Positions 32,845-45,141 of a stretch of DNA of 64,000 bases are shown here, one piece after another (positions within the stretch are counted from its first letter, which is position 1; each line of letters begins with the position of its first letter). Where the stretch lies: positions 558,001-622,000 of the forward strand of contig CAVSJO010000004.1 of the NCBI GenBank assembly GCA_963728445.1, written 5' to 3'. A model generated the notes under the pieces. That model ran no database searches and had not been told where the DNA came from. It worked only from the letters and a program-made list of their open reading frames with translations. The translations under genes were made by a program, and so were the position numbers. The stretch is from CAVSJO01 sp963728445 (GTDB lineage: Bacteria > Gemmatimonadota > Gemmatimonadetes > Longimicrobiales > RSA9).

Positions 32845-32876
32845 CGTCTATGCTCCTTGCCAGTGCGTGCGCGCGC

Positions 32877-33260
32877 TCAGAACTCCAGGCCCCCTTCGCG
32901 CGCGCCCTCGGCGAACGCGGCGATACGCCCGTGATAGATGTAGCCGCCCCGGTCGAAGACCACCCGCTTGATTCCGGCGGCCAGCGCCCGCTCGGCGAGC
33001 AGCTTCCCGGCGGCACGGCTCAGGTCGGTCTTGCTCGCGCCGTCCTCGCCTTCCCGCAGGGACCGTACGTCCGGGGCCAGCGACGAGATCCCGAGCAGCA
33101 CCCGGCCCTCGATGTCGTTGACGATCTGCCCCTGGATGTTCTTGCTCGAGCGGTGCACCGCGAGGCGCGGACGCTCGGCCGTCCCGTAGATCTTGTTGCG
33201 AACCCGGCGGTGCCGCCGCTGGCGACGTCGCTCTCGCTCCTGGGTCTTGCTCATGGCCAT
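32877..33260 (-). CDS. rplR: 50S ribosomal protein uL18
   Basis: The product is 127 residues and binds 5S rRNA with L5. After a very basic N-terminus (RERRRQRRHRRVRNKIYGT) come RPRLAVHRSSKNIQGQIV and FDRGGYIYHGRIAAFAEGAR, the family signatures. Two in-frame Met codons (MAM) make the exact start uncertain by 2 residues. Confidence 0.97.
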   Translation of the reverse strand: MAMSKTQERERRRQRRHRRVRNKIYGTAERPRLAVHRSSKNIQGQIVNDIEGRVLLGISSLAPDVRSLREGEDGASKTDLSRAAGKLLAERALAAGIKRVVFDRGGYIYHGRIAAFAEGAREGGLEF

Positions 33261-33278
33261 CGTTCTTCCCCCGGCGCC

Positions 33279-33818
33279 TTACTTGGCGCCCGTCTTGCCG
33301 GCCTTGCGCCGGACCTGCTCGCCCTGATACCGGATGCCCTTGCCCTTGTACGGCTCCGGCGGCCGAACCGACCGGATCTCCGCGGCCAGCTGACCCACCT
33401 GCTGCTTGTCGATCCCCTCGACGACGATCTGCGTCGGCGCCGGGGTCGAGAACGTGATCCCCGTCGGTTCCGGGATCTCGACCGGATGGGAGTAGCCGAC
33501 GGTCAGGACGAGGGACTTCCCCTTCTTCTCGGCGCGGTAGCCGACGCCCACCAGCTCCAGCCCCTTGCGGAAGCCGCTCGTGACGCCCTCGACCATGTTC
33601 GCCAGGAGCGCCCGCGTCAGCCCGTGCAGCGCACGCACCGACGCGGTCTCGTTCGGCCGCTCCACGACCACCTGTCCGTCCTCCTGCCGGATGCTGAGCT
33701 CCGACCGGAACTCCTGCGTGAGCTCCCCCTTCGGGCCCTTGACCCGGACGCGGGAGCCGTCGATGGCGACCTCGACCCCCTTCGGGATCTCGATCGGCTT
33801 CTTTCCGATACGCGACAT
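33279..33818 (-). CDS. rplF: 50S ribosomal protein uL6
   Basis: The product is 179 residues near the factor-binding site of the 50S. The N-terminus MSRIGKKPIEIPKGVEV and the C-terminal PEPYKGKGIRYQGEQVRRK are diagnostic. The ATG at 33818 is chosen because the family starts at this MSRIG; upstream in-frame sequence is antisense to nothing conserved. It lies 16 bp after rpsH. Confidence 0.98.
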   Translation of the reverse strand: MSRIGKKPIEIPKGVEVAIDGSRVRVKGPKGELTQEFRSELSIRQEDGQVVVERPNETASVRALHGLTRALLANMVEGVTSGFRKGLELVGVGYRAEKKGKSLVLTVGYSHPVEIPEPTGITFSTPAPTQIVVEGIDKQQVGQLAAEIRSVRPPEPYKGKGIRYQGEQVRRKAGKTGAK

Positions 33819-33834
33819 CGTCGTTCTCCTTGCG

Positions 33835-34227
33835 CTACCAGACCAGGGCGAGCAGCTCGCCGCCGACATTGTGGCCGCGGGCTTCCCGATCCGTCATGAC
33901 GCCGCGGGACGTGGACAGGATCGCGATCCCCAGTCCGTTGCGGACGCGCGGGATGTCCGACACGCCGACGTAGCGGCGACGGCCCGGGCGCGAAACCCGC
34001 TTCAGGTCCCGGATGACCGGCCGGTCCTGGTAGTACTTCAGATAGAGCCGCAGCACGCCGTGACGCCCGTCGTCCAGGACCTTGTAGTCGTGGACGAAGT
34101 GGCTGTCCCGGAGGATGCGGGCGATTTCGACCTTGAGCTTCGAGACCGGCATGTCCACCCGCTTGTGGCCGGCACGGCCGGCGTTCCGAATGCGGGCGAG
34201 CATGTCGGAAATGGGATCCGTCATCAT
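33835..34227 (-). CDS. rpsH: 30S ribosomal protein uS8
   Basis: The product is 130 residues, a primary 16S-binding protein of the platform and, in E. coli, the spc-operon repressor. The N-terminus TDPISDMLARIRNAGRAGH and the C-terminal GIAILSTSRGVMTDREAR are family signatures. Two consecutive ATG codons mark the start. Confidence 0.98.
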   Translation of the reverse strand: MMTDPISDMLARIRNAGRAGHKRVDMPVSKLKVEIARILRDSHFVHDYKVLDDGRHGVLRLYLKYYQDRPVIRDLKRVSRPGRRRYVGVSDIPRVRNGLGIAILSTSRGVMTDREARGHNVGGELLALVW

Positions 34228-34294
34228 CGGTGCATCGTCTCCTATAGTATCCGGCCCGGTGGCCGGACTTGTAGGAAGTGGAGGGGCCGGCGGA

Positions 34295-34480
34295 CTACCA
34301 GCTGGCCTTCCGAACTCCCGGAATCTCCCCGTTCAGCGCCATCTGCCGGAAACAGATCCGGCACAGGCCGAACTTGCGCAGGTACGCCCGTGGGCGGCCA
34401 CAGCGCTGGCAGCGGTTGTTCTTCCGAACCGGAAACTTCGGCTCGCGCTTCGACTTCTCGATCTGTGACTTCTTTGCCAT
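34295..34480 (-). CDS. rpsZ: 30S ribosomal protein uS14, type Z (zinc)
   Basis: The product is 61 residues, the short zinc-binding form. It carries two Cys pairs (CQRCGRPRAYLRKFGLCRIC) and ends GEIPGVRKASW, both typical. The gene sits between rplE (14 bp upstream) and rpsH (67 bp downstream), as in the standard spc order. Confidence 0.98.
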   Translation of the reverse strand: MAKKSQIEKSKREPKFPVRKNNRCQRCGRPRAYLRKFGLCRICFRQMALNGEIPGVRKASW

Positions 34481-34494
34481 GTCTATCGCCTCTC

Positions 34495-35094
34495 TCAGGC
34501 CGCGGTCTCGGCCGGACCCGGGATGTCCTTCCCGCCGACCACGACGGGCGTCTGGCCCCGGAACGGCATGCCCATCTCCCGTAGAAGGGCGAGGGCCTCG
34601 TCATCCCGATCCGTGGTCGTGACGATCACGATGTCCATGCCATGGACCTGGAGGACCGAATCGTAGTCGATCTCCGGGAAGATCATCTGCTCCTTGACGC
34701 CGAGCGTGAAGTTGCCGCGCCCGTCGAACGCCCGCGTCCCCAGCCCGCGGAAGTCGCGGACCCGGGGGATGGCGACGTTGATGAGCCGGTCCAGGAACTC
34801 GTACATCCGCTCCCGTCGCAGCGTCACCTTCACGCCAATGGGCATGCCGGCCCGCAGGCCGAAGTTGGAGATGGCCTTCTTGGCCCGCGTCACCACCGGC
34901 TTCTGTCCGGTGATGGTGCCGATCTCCTCGACGACGGACTCCAGCAGCTTCGGGTTCTTCGGCGCCTCTCCAACCCCCACGTTGACGACGACCTTCTCGA
35001 TGCGGGGCACCCGGTACGGGTTGTCGAACCCGAACTCGTCCTGCAACCGGGGTCGGACCCGCTCCTCGTAATGGACCTGCAGTCTCGGCTTCAT
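34495..35094 (-). CDS. rplE: 50S ribosomal protein uL5
   Basis: The product is 199 residues and binds 5S rRNA and the P-site tRNA. The segments NPYRVPRIEKVVVNVGVGEA, KPVVTRAKKAISNFGLRAG and FPEIDYDSV are diagnostic. A short extra C-terminal tail of about 10 residues follows the usual end. It lies 11 bp after rplX. Confidence 0.98.
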   Translation of the reverse strand: MKPRLQVHYEERVRPRLQDEFGFDNPYRVPRIEKVVVNVGVGEAPKNPKLLESVVEEIGTITGQKPVVTRAKKAISNFGLRAGMPIGVKVTLRRERMYEFLDRLINVAIPRVRDFRGLGTRAFDGRGNFTLGVKEQMIFPEIDYDSVLQVHGMDIVIVTTTDRDDEALALLREMGMPFRGQTPVVVGGKDIPGPAETAA

Positions 35095-35105
35095 CGTCGT
35101 CTCGC

Positions 35106-35498
35106 TCAGTCGCGCGTCTTCGGAATCGGGTTGCCGCTCTTCACGGAAACCCGCTCCTTCGTCCCGTCCTCTTCGAGCCGTGCCCGTGTCCGGGTCGGCT
35201 CGCCGCTCGACGGGTCGATCAGCATCACATTGGAAGCGTGGATCGGGGATTCGAAGCTCACGATCCCGCCTTCGGGGTTCTGTTCCGACGGCCGCTGGTG
35301 GCGCTTGCGCACGTTCACGCCCTCGACCACCACCCGGTTCTCCTCCGGCAGCACGCGCAGCACGGTACCCTCCGTGCCCGCGAAGTTCCCCCGGATGACC
35401 CGGACGTGGTCGCCCCGGCGCACGTGCATGCGCTGCCGGTGCTTCGGCTTGATCTCCTTGCGGGCGCCTCGCCCGCTTCCCATCCTGCGACCCGGCAT
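35106..35498 (-). CDS. rplX: 50S ribosomal protein uL24
   Basis: The product is 130 residues, somewhat longer than usual because of a basic N-terminal extension (GRRMGSGRGARKEIKPKHRQ). The KOW motif HVRRGDHVRVIRGNFAGTEG and the HASNVMLIDP segment are seen. It starts the 50S assembly together with L22 and others. It lies 1 bp after rplN. Confidence 0.97.
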   Translation of the reverse strand: MPGRRMGSGRGARKEIKPKHRQRMHVRRGDHVRVIRGNFAGTEGTVLRVLPEENRVVVEGVNVRKRHQRPSEQNPEGGIVSFESPIHASNVMLIDPSSGEPTRTRARLEEDGTKERVSVKSGNPIPKTRD

Positions 35499-35499
35499 G

Positions 35500-35868
35500 T
35501 CAGATCACCTCCGGCGCCAGCGAGACGATCTTCATGAACCGCTTCTCGCGCAGCTCCCGGCCGACCGGGCCGAAGATGCGCGTCGCGCGCGGCTCGCCGG
35601 CATCGTTGATGATGACGGCGGCGTTGTCGTCGAAGCGGATGTATGAGCCGTCCTTGCGGCGCATTTCCTTTGCCGTGCGGACGACGACCGCCTTCGCGAC
35701 CTCGCCCTTCTTCACCGTTCCGTTGGGCAGCGCGTCCTTCACCGCGACGACGATGATGTCGCCGACGCGGGCGTAGCGCCGTCCCGACCCGCCGAGGACC
35801 CGGATGCACTTGGCCTTCTTGGCACCCGAGTTGTCGGCGATCCGGATCATGGATTCCTGCTGGATCAT
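35500..35868 (-). CDS. rplN: 50S ribosomal protein uL14
   Basis: The product is 122 residues, exactly the family length. The N-terminus MIQQESMIRIADNSGAKKAK and the C-terminal RIFGPVGRELREKRFMKIVS are diagnostic. The ATG at 35868 is chosen on that basis. It lies 7 bp after rpsQ. Confidence 0.98.
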   Translation of the reverse strand: MIQQESMIRIADNSGAKKAKCIRVLGGSGRRYARVGDIIVVAVKDALPNGTVKKGEVAKAVVVRTAKEMRRKDGSYIRFDDNAAVIINDAGEPRATRIFGPVGRELREKRFMKIVSLAPEVI

Positions 35869-35875
35869 GCTCGCC

Positions 35876-36142
35876 TCACTGCGCCGTCTCGAGGATCTCG
35901 AGCAGCCGCCACCGCTTGGTCTTCGACAGCGGCCGGGTCTCCTCGATGCGCACCCTGTCCCCCACGTGTGCCTCGTTCTGCTCGTCGTGGGCATGGAACT
36001 TCGAGGTACGGACGATCTGCTTGCCGTACATCCGATGCGTCACCCGACGCTCCACGGCCACCACGACCGTCTTGTCCATGGCGTCGCTGATCACGCGCCC
36101 GACGCGCTGCTTGCGACGTCCCGTCTCCTGCTGCTCCGCCAT
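35876..36142 (-). CDS. rpsQ: 30S ribosomal protein uS17
   Basis: The product is 88 residues from the ATG at 36142, with a GAGG ribosome site 6 nt upstream. A GTG at 36154, overlapping the rpmC stop, would add 4 residues. The motif RVGRVISDAMDKTVVVAVER and the FHAHDEQNEAHVGDRVRIEE segment are diagnostic of S17, an early 16S-binding protein. Confidence 0.97.
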   Translation of the reverse strand: MAEQQETGRRKQRVGRVISDAMDKTVVVAVERRVTHRMYGKQIVRTSKFHAHDEQNEAHVGDRVRIEETRPLSKTKRWRLLEILETAQ

Positions 36143-36150
36143 CTCTCGCC

Positions 36151-36357
36151 TCACCCGTTGGGCTGACCCGCGAGCTCGCGCTCGCGCAGGATCGTCTTCA
36201 TCCGCGCCAGGTCACGCCGCAGCACGGAGATGAGCGCCGGATTCTCCAGCGGCTGTGTCGCCCCGCGGAAGCGGAGGCGAAACAGCTCCTCCTGGACCGA
36301 ATCGATGCGGTCGGCGATTTCCTCGTCTGTCATGTCGCGGATCTCGGTCGGCTTCAC
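36151..36357 (-). CDS. rpmC: 50S ribosomal protein uL29
   Basis: The product is 68 residues, two long helices located beside the tunnel exit. The start is a GTG at 36357 whose GTGA overlaps the rplP stop. The segments EIRDMTDEEIADRIDSVQEE, LFRLRFRGATQPLENPA and RRDLARMKTILRERE are typical. Confidence 0.96.
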   Translation of the reverse strand: MKPTEIRDMTDEEIADRIDSVQEELFRLRFRGATQPLENPALISVLRRDLARMKTILRERELAGQPNG

Positions 36358-36773
36358 TCGGCACCTCCCTCGCGCTGGATGAAGCGGGTCTTGACCGGCA
36401 GCTTCGCCGCGGCGAGCTCGAACGCCCGACGGGCGATCTCCTCGGTGACCCCCTCCAGCTCGAACATCACCCGGCCCGGCTTCACAACGGCGACCCACAG
36501 CTCGGGATTGCCCTTCCCCTTGCCCATGCGGGTCTCGGCCGGCTTCTTCGTCACCGGCTTGTCCGGGAAGATGCGGATCCAGACCTTCCCGCCGCGCTTG
36601 ATGTGCCGCGTCATGGCGACACGGGCCGCTTCGATCTGCCGGCTCGAAATCCACGCCGGCTCCAGCGACTGCAGCCCGTAGTCCCCGAAGGACACGCTGC
36701 TGCCGCGATGGGCCGCGCCCCGCATCCGGCCCTTGAACCGCTTCCTGTATTTGACACGCTTCGGCGCTAGCAT
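36354..36773 (-). CDS. rplP: 50S ribosomal protein uL16
   Basis: The product is 139 residues and helps to position A-site tRNA. The N-terminus MLAPKRVKYRKRFKGRMRG and the WIRIFPDKPVTKKPAETRMG motif are family signatures, including the Arg that is hydroxylated in E. coli. A 68-bp gap without recognisable signals separates it from the end of rpsC. Confidence 0.98.
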   Translation of the reverse strand: MLAPKRVKYRKRFKGRMRGAAHRGSSVSFGDYGLQSLEPAWISSRQIEAARVAMTRHIKRGGKVWIRIFPDKPVTKKPAETRMGKGKGNPELWVAVVKPGRVMFELEGVTEEIARRAFELAAAKLPVKTRFIQREGGAE

Positions 36774-36841
36774 TCTTCCCGCCCCTGCCTAAGCCTTAGA
36801 GCTTCCGTCCGTGATTCGGTCGCGAGAGGTCCCGGAGGACG

Positions 36842-37504
36842 TCACGAACCGGTGGAGTAGGTGCGTCCGCCGCGGGCGTCCTCGACGATCTCGCCCTTGA
36901 AGATCCACACCTTCACGCCGATCGTGCCGTACGTCGTCTTCGCCGTGGACAGCGCGTAGTCGATGTCGGCCCGCAGCGTGTGCAGCGGAACCCGCCCCTC
37001 GTGGTAGCCCTCCTGGCGCGCGATCTCCGCACCGCCCAGTCGGCCACCGCACTTGATCTTGATGCCCTCCGCCCCGCCCCGCATGGCGCCCTGCACCGCG
37101 CGCTTCATGGCGCGGCGGAACGAGATCCGCTGCGTGAGCTGGTGGGCGACGTTGTCCGCCACGAGCTGGGCGTCCAGCTCCGGCCGCTTGATCTCCTCGA
37201 CGTTGATGGAGACCTCACTCTTCGTCAGATGGGCCAGCTCGTCCCGCAGCTTGTCCACCTCCGAGCCGCGCTTGCCGATCACGACCCCCGGCCGACCCGT
37301 GTGGATCGTTACCACGATCTTCTGCGGCTTGCGGTCGATCTCCACCGACGAAACCGCCGCGTGTCCGAGGCGGCGGTGCAGATAGCGGCGGATCGTCTCG
37401 TCCTCGCGGAGTAGATCCTTGAAATTGCGCTCGGCGTACCAGCGCGATTTCCACGGCTTGATGATCCCGAGCCGGAACCCTGTCGGATGCGTCTTCTGTC
37501 CCAT
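36842..37504 (-). CDS. rpsC: 30S ribosomal protein uS3
   Basis: The product is 220 residues and lines the mRNA entry channel. The N-terminus MGQKTHPTGFRLGIIKPWKS, the KH-domain GxxG loop in HTGRPGVVIGKRG and the C-terminal IGVKVWIFKGEI are diagnostic. It lies 2 bp after rplV. Confidence 0.98.
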   Translation of the reverse strand: MGQKTHPTGFRLGIIKPWKSRWYAERNFKDLLREDETIRRYLHRRLGHAAVSSVEIDRKPQKIVVTIHTGRPGVVIGKRGSEVDKLRDELAHLTKSEVSINVEEIKRPELDAQLVADNVAHQLTQRISFRRAMKRAVQGAMRGGAEGIKIKCGGRLGGAEIARQEGYHEGRVPLHTLRADIDYALSTAKTTYGTIGVKVWIFKGEIVEDARGGRTYSTGS

Positions 37505-37506
37505 CC

Positions 37507-37857
37507 CTACTCCTTGCGATCGACGACGATCGTGACGTGGCTCATCGGCCGGTGGATCGGCGCGGCCCGGCCCATTGCGGCGGCCCGCCAGCGCTTCAGC
37601 CGCGGCCCCTCGTCCACGTAGGCCTCCTTCACGAACAGCTCGTCCACGTCGACCATCTCGCCATCGCGGTCCGCCTTGTCGCGAGAGTTCGCGACGGCAG
37701 AACGCAGGGCCTTGTCGATAGGGCCGGCAGCCCGCTTCTTCGAATACTGCAGGATCGCATACGCCTCGTTGACGCTGCGGCCCCGGATCAGATCGATCAC
37801 CAGGCGCATCTTGCGCGGGCTCTGCCGGATGTGCCGGCTGATCGCTCGAGCTTCCAT
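37507..37857 (-). CDS. rplV: 50S ribosomal protein uL22
   Basis: The product is 116 residues; its long loop lines the exit tunnel (macrolide region). The motif SPRKMRLVIDLIRGRSVNEA and the C-terminal RPMSHVTIVVDRKE are family signatures. The ATG at 37857 fits the family N-terminus MEARAISRHIRQ. It lies 14 bp after rpsS. Confidence 0.98.
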   Translation of the reverse strand: MEARAISRHIRQSPRKMRLVIDLIRGRSVNEAYAILQYSKKRAAGPIDKALRSAVANSRDKADRDGEMVDVDELFVKEAYVDEGPRLKRWRAAAMGRAAPIHRPMSHVTIVVDRKE

Positions 37858-37871
37858 GATGTCCTCCCGCC

Positions 37872-38156
37872 TCAGAACCGGGAGCGCTTGTCGGCGAGCT
37901 TGCCGCCGTGCCCGCGGAACAGCCGCGTCGGCGCGAACTCCCCGAGCTTGTGCCCGACCATGTTCTCCGACACGTACACCGGGATGAACTTGTTCCCGTT
38001 GTGCACGGCCAGCGTGTGGCCGACGAATTCGGGCGAGATCATCGAGGCGCGCGCCCACGTCTTGATCACCCGCCTGTCGTTGCGCGCGTTCATCTCCTGG
38101 ATCTTCTTCAGGAGCTTCGGATCGATGTACGGGCCCTTCTTGAGAGATCGCGTCAT
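37872..38156 (-). CDS. rpsS: 30S ribosomal protein uS19
   Basis: The product is 94 residues of the 30S head. The N-terminus MTRSLKKGPYIDPKLLKKI and the GHKLGEFAPTRLFRGHGGK motif are diagnostic. It follows rplB by 15 bp. Confidence 0.98.
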   Translation of the reverse strand: MTRSLKKGPYIDPKLLKKIQEMNARNDRRVIKTWARASMISPEFVGHTLAVHNGNKFIPVYVSENMVGHKLGEFAPTRLFRGHGGKLADKRSRF

Positions 38157-38171
38157 GACTCGGCCTTCATG

Positions 38172-39011
38172 CTACTTGGTCGCCTTTCCGCGGCGCCGGC
38201 CCCGGACGATGTACTTGCTGGATTCCTTCTTGGACTTGCGTGTCTTCTTGCCCTCGCGCTTGCCCCACGGCGAGACGGGCGTGCGCCCGCCCGAGCTGCG
38301 GCCCTCGCCGCCGCCGAGGGGATGGTCGATCGGGTTCATGGCCACGCCGCGCACGTGCGGCCGGATGCCGCGCCAGCGCTTCGCGCCCGCCTTGCCGATG
38401 ACCTGAAGCTCGTGATCGACGTTGCCGACCTGGCCCACCGTCGCGACGCACTCGCGCCGGATCATGCGAACCTCCGTGGACGGCAGCCGGAGCGTCACGA
38501 ACTCGCCCTCCTTCGCCACCACCTGAGCGCCCGTCCCGGCGGAGCGGACGATCTGTCCGCCCTTGCCCGGCTTGAGCTCCACGTTGTGGACCGTCGTGCC
38601 CAGCGGGATCTCTCCGACGGGCAGGCAGTTGCCCACCTGGATGTCGGAGCCCGATCCGCTCACGACCGTCGCGCCGGGCGCGAGGCCCCGCGGATGCAGG
38701 ATGTAGCGCTTGTCTCCGTCCGCGTAGTGGATCAGCGCAATGTTCGCGGACCGGTTCGGGTCGTACTCGACGCCGGCCACGACACCCGGCACGCCGGTCT
38801 TGTCACGCCGGAAGTCGATGCGGCGGTACAGGCGCTTGTGGCCACCGCCCCGCCGGCGGGACGTGATGTGCCCCGAGTGATTGCGCCCCCCCGACTTGCG
38901 GACGGGCTCCGTCAGCGAACGCTCGGGCCCCTTCCGGGTGATCTCGTCGAAGTCGTTGACGGACCGGAAGCGGGTCCCGGGCGTCACCGGCTTGAACTTC
39001 TTGGTCGGCAT
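38172..39011 (-). CDS. rplB: 50S ribosomal protein uL2
   Basis: The product is 279 residues, essential for peptidyl-transferase activity and subunit association. The motif NHSGHITSRRRGGGHKRLYR, the GRIN-like GNCLPVGEIPLGTTVHNVE segment and the C-terminal GVAMNPIDHPLGGGEGRSSG, with the conserved histidine, are all present. It lies 3 bp after rplW. Confidence 0.99.
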   Translation of the reverse strand: MPTKKFKPVTPGTRFRSVNDFDEITRKGPERSLTEPVRKSGGRNHSGHITSRRRGGGHKRLYRRIDFRRDKTGVPGVVAGVEYDPNRSANIALIHYADGDKRYILHPRGLAPGATVVSGSGSDIQVGNCLPVGEIPLGTTVHNVELKPGKGGQIVRSAGTGAQVVAKEGEFVTLRLPSTEVRMIRRECVATVGQVGNVDHELQVIGKAGAKRWRGIRPHVRGVAMNPIDHPLGGGEGRSSGGRTPVSPWGKREGKKTRKSKKESSKYIVRGRRRGKATK

Positions 39012-39014
39012 CGC

Positions 39015-39305
39015 TCAGACCCCCTCGTAGACGTCGATCCGCTCGCCCTCGGCGAGGGTGACGATCGCCTTCTTGTAGGCGGCGCGGCGGCCGGTGCTCC
39101 GCCCCACGCGCCGCAGCTTGCCACGGTAGTTCATGGTCCGCACGCCGGCGACGTGCACGTCGAAGAGGTGCTCGACGGCGCTGCGGATCTCGATCTTGTT
39201 GGCGTCCCTGGCCACGATGAACGCGAAGGCGTTCATCTCGTCCGCCATGAGGGTGGACGCCTCGGTCACCACGGGCCGGATGATGATCTCGCGCGGACTA
39301 CGCAT
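39015..39305 (-). CDS. rplW: 50S ribosomal protein uL23
   Basis: The product is 96 residues; it is the docking site for trigger factor and SRP at the tunnel exit. The segments IIIRPVVTEASTLMADEMNA and IEIRSAVEHLFDVHVAGVRT are family signatures. Its start overlaps the rplD stop by 8 bp. Confidence 0.97.
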   Translation of the reverse strand: MRSPREIIIRPVVTEASTLMADEMNAFAFIVARDANKIEIRSAVEHLFDVHVAGVRTMNYRGKLRRVGRSTGRRAAYKKAIVTLAEGERIDVYEGV

Positions 39306-39951
39306 GGGCCACCTCCCGCGCCCGCTCGAGCGCCGGCTCCTCGATGATCACCGTGTCGGCCCAGAGCACGTCGTACGCCGACTCCTCCCCGAACGGCCGG
39401 ACCTGTACGCCCGACAGGTTGCGGACGGAGAGGTAGACGTCCGTGCGGGCGCTCTCGGTGAGGAGAAGGACGTTGCCCTTCGCCCCGACGCGCTCCAGCA
39501 GCCCGACCACCGTCTTCGTCTTCGGCCCGTCCAGCTCCAGCGGCTGGATGATGACCACCCCGCCGTCCTGCGCCCGGACGTTGTACGCCGAGCGGCGGGC
39601 CAGCCACTTCAGCTTGCGCGGCAGCTTCTGCGTGAAGTTCCGCTCCGCCCTGGGGCCGAATACGGACCCGCCGCCCCGCCACTGGGCGGCGCGGATGGAG
39701 CCCTGGCGGGCCCGACCCGTCCCCTTCTGGCGCCAGGGCTTGCTGTTGCCGCCGCTCACGTAGCGCCGCGTCTTCGTCGACGACGTCGCCTGTCGGCGGT
39801 TGGCGAGCATCGCCTTCACCGTCTGGTACATGGCGGCCTCGTGGACGACGCCGTCGAAGAGCTCGACCGGCAGATCCCGATCGCCGCTCTTCTCCCCGTC
39901 GGCCGAATAGACGGCCGCCTTCATGCTCTCACTCTTCGTCTTCGCGGCCAT
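39298..39951 (-). CDS. rplD: 50S ribosomal protein uL4
   Basis: The product is 217 residues; in E. coli it also regulates the S10 operon. The motif KPWRQKGTGRARQGSIRAAQ and FGPRAERNFTQKLPRKLKWL are diagnostic. The N-terminus carries a short extra Lys-rich stretch (MAAKTKSESMKAAV). It overlaps rplW by 8 bp and follows rplC by 2 bp. Confidence 0.98.
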   Translation of the reverse strand: MAAKTKSESMKAAVYSADGEKSGDRDLPVELFDGVVHEAAMYQTVKAMLANRRQATSSTKTRRYVSGGNSKPWRQKGTGRARQGSIRAAQWRGGGSVFGPRAERNFTQKLPRKLKWLARRSAYNVRAQDGGVVIIQPLELDGPKTKTVVGLLERVGAKGNVLLLTESARTDVYLSVRNLSGVQVRPFGEESAYDVLWADTVIIEEPALERAREVAHA

Positions 39952-39953
39952 CG

Positions 39954-40574
39954 TCACGCCTTCCGGATCGTCACCAGGCTGTTGCGGGCGCCGGGCACGG
40001 GCCCACGCACGAACACCAGGTTCTTCTCGGCATCCACCTTGACGACGCTCACGCTGCGGAGCGTCTGCTTCTGACTGCCCATCTGGCCGGGCATCTTCTT
40101 CCCCTTGATGACGCGGGACGGGTTCGTCCCGGGACCGAGGGTGCCGGGGGTCCGCGCCTTCGGATGTCCGTGGGAACCCGGGCGACCGGTGAAGCCATGA
40201 CGCTTCACGACCCCCTGGAAGCCGCGGCCCTTCGTGGTGCCCGTCACGATGACGCGGTCGCCCGCCTCGAACTGGCCCACGTCGAGGGACTGGCCGAGCT
40301 CGTAGCTCGACACGTCCTCCATCCGGAACTCGCGCAGCTGCGCGGGCGCGCCGTCGAGGCCCGCCTTCGCGGCATGCCCCAGCTCCGCCCGCGTCGAGCG
40401 CTTGGCCTTCTTCGCGCCCCACGCGAGCTGCACCGCGACGTAGCCGTCACTGTCCTCGGTCTTCACCTGTGTGACGGTGCAGGGACCGGCCTCGATGACG
40501 GTGACGGGCACGGTCTCGCCCGTCTCTCCGAACACCTGCGTCATCCCCAGCTTCCGTCCGATGATCGCTGCCAT
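39954..40574 (-). CDS. rplC: 50S ribosomal protein uL3
   Basis: The product is 206 residues and initiates 50S assembly. The N-terminus IIGRKLGMTQVF and the motif TGTTKGRGFQGVVKRHGFTG, including the glutamine methylated in E. coli, are seen. The ATG at 40574 matches the family start. It lies 13 bp after rpsJ. Confidence 0.98.
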   Translation of the reverse strand: MAAIIGRKLGMTQVFGETGETVPVTVIEAGPCTVTQVKTEDSDGYVAVQLAWGAKKAKRSTRAELGHAAKAGLDGAPAQLREFRMEDVSSYELGQSLDVGQFEAGDRVIVTGTTKGRGFQGVVKRHGFTGRPGSHGHPKARTPGTLGPGTNPSRVIKGKKMPGQMGSQKQTLRSVSVVKVDAEKNLVFVRGPVPGARNSLVTIRKA

Positions 40575-40587
40575 GATGTCCCGCGTC

Positions 40588-40899
40588 CTAGTCAACCTTG
40601 ATCTCGACGTCCACACCGGCCGGAAGATCCAGCTTGGTGAGCGCGTCGATGGTCTGCGGCCGGGAGTCCATGATGTCGATGACGCGCTTGTGCGTCTTCA
40701 ACTCGAACTGTTCCCGGCTCTTCTTGTCGACGTGCGGCGAGCGCAGCACAGTCCACCGCTGCGTCCGCGTCGGGAGCGGGATCGGCCCGCTGATCCGTGC
40801 CCCCGTCTTCTCCGCGGTGCGGACAATGTCCGACGCCGTCTGATCGATGACGGCGTGGTCGAACGCCTTCAGCCGAATCCGGATCTTTCCACCGGCCAT
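40588..40899 (-). CDS. rpsJ: 30S ribosomal protein uS10
   Basis: The product is 103 residues; it also forms NusB-S10 in antitermination. The motifs IRIRLKAFDHAVIDQTASDI, GPIPLPTRTQRWTVLRSPHV and LKTHKRVIDI are diagnostic. It directly follows tuf1 (16 bp), so the str and S10 operons are joined. Confidence 0.98.
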   Translation of the reverse strand: MAGGKIRIRLKAFDHAVIDQTASDIVRTAEKTGARISGPIPLPTRTQRWTVLRSPHVDKKSREQFELKTHKRVIDIMDSRPQTIDALTKLDLPAGVDVEIKVD

Positions 40900-40915
40900 G
40901 TTTGTCTCCGCCTGC

Positions 40916-42109
<1,194 letters not shown>

Positions 42110-42154
42110 TTTCCGTCTCCCTCGAGTCTCTCGTTCGCTGTCGCCGGGATCGCG

Positions 42155-44251
<2,097 letters not shown>

Positions 44252-44268
44252 CGTCTTCTTCTATCGAC

Positions 44269-44739
44269 TCACCACCGGTAATGCGCAAACGCCTTGTTGG
44301 CGTCCGCCATCCGGTGCACGTCGTCCTTCCGCTTGATTGCGCTGCCCTCGTTCCGCGATGCGGACAGCAGCTCGTTCGCAAGTCGCTCGGACATGGACTT
44401 CTCACCACGCCCACGCGAGAACATCACCAGCCATTTGAACGCCAGGGACTGCCGGCGCTCCGGCCGCACCTCCACCGGAACCTGGTACGTCGCGCCGCCG
44501 ACCCGCCGGCTCTTCACCTCGACGGACGGCTTCGCGTTGTTGACCGCCTGCTTGAAGACGTTCAGCGCGGGCTGCCCCGTCTTCTCCTCGATCATCCGCA
44601 TGGCCTCGTAGAAGATCCCCTCGGCCGTCGACTTCTTCCCGTCCTGCATCAGCGAGTTGATGAACTTGCTGACGGTCGTCGAGCCGTACTGGGGGTCCGG
44701 CGGGACCTCCCGCTTCACCGCACGCTGGCGTCTGCTCAT
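44269..44739 (-). CDS. rpsG: 30S ribosomal protein uS7
   Basis: The product is 156 residues, the 16S 3'-domain assembly starter. The N-terminus MSRRQRAVKREVPPDPQYGS and the VGGATYQVPVEVRPERRQSL motif are diagnostic. It lies 2 bp after rpsL and 17 bp before fusA. Confidence 0.98.
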   Translation of the reverse strand: MSRRQRAVKREVPPDPQYGSTTVSKFINSLMQDGKKSTAEGIFYEAMRMIEEKTGQPALNVFKQAVNNAKPSVEVKSRRVGGATYQVPVEVRPERRQSLAFKWLVMFSRGRGEKSMSERLANELLSASRNEGSAIKRKDDVHRMADANKAFAHYRW

Positions 44740-44741
44740 GA

Positions 44742-45113
<372 letters not shown>

Positions 45114-45141
45114 GCCTGGCCTGAGTCTCCGGTTCCCAGCG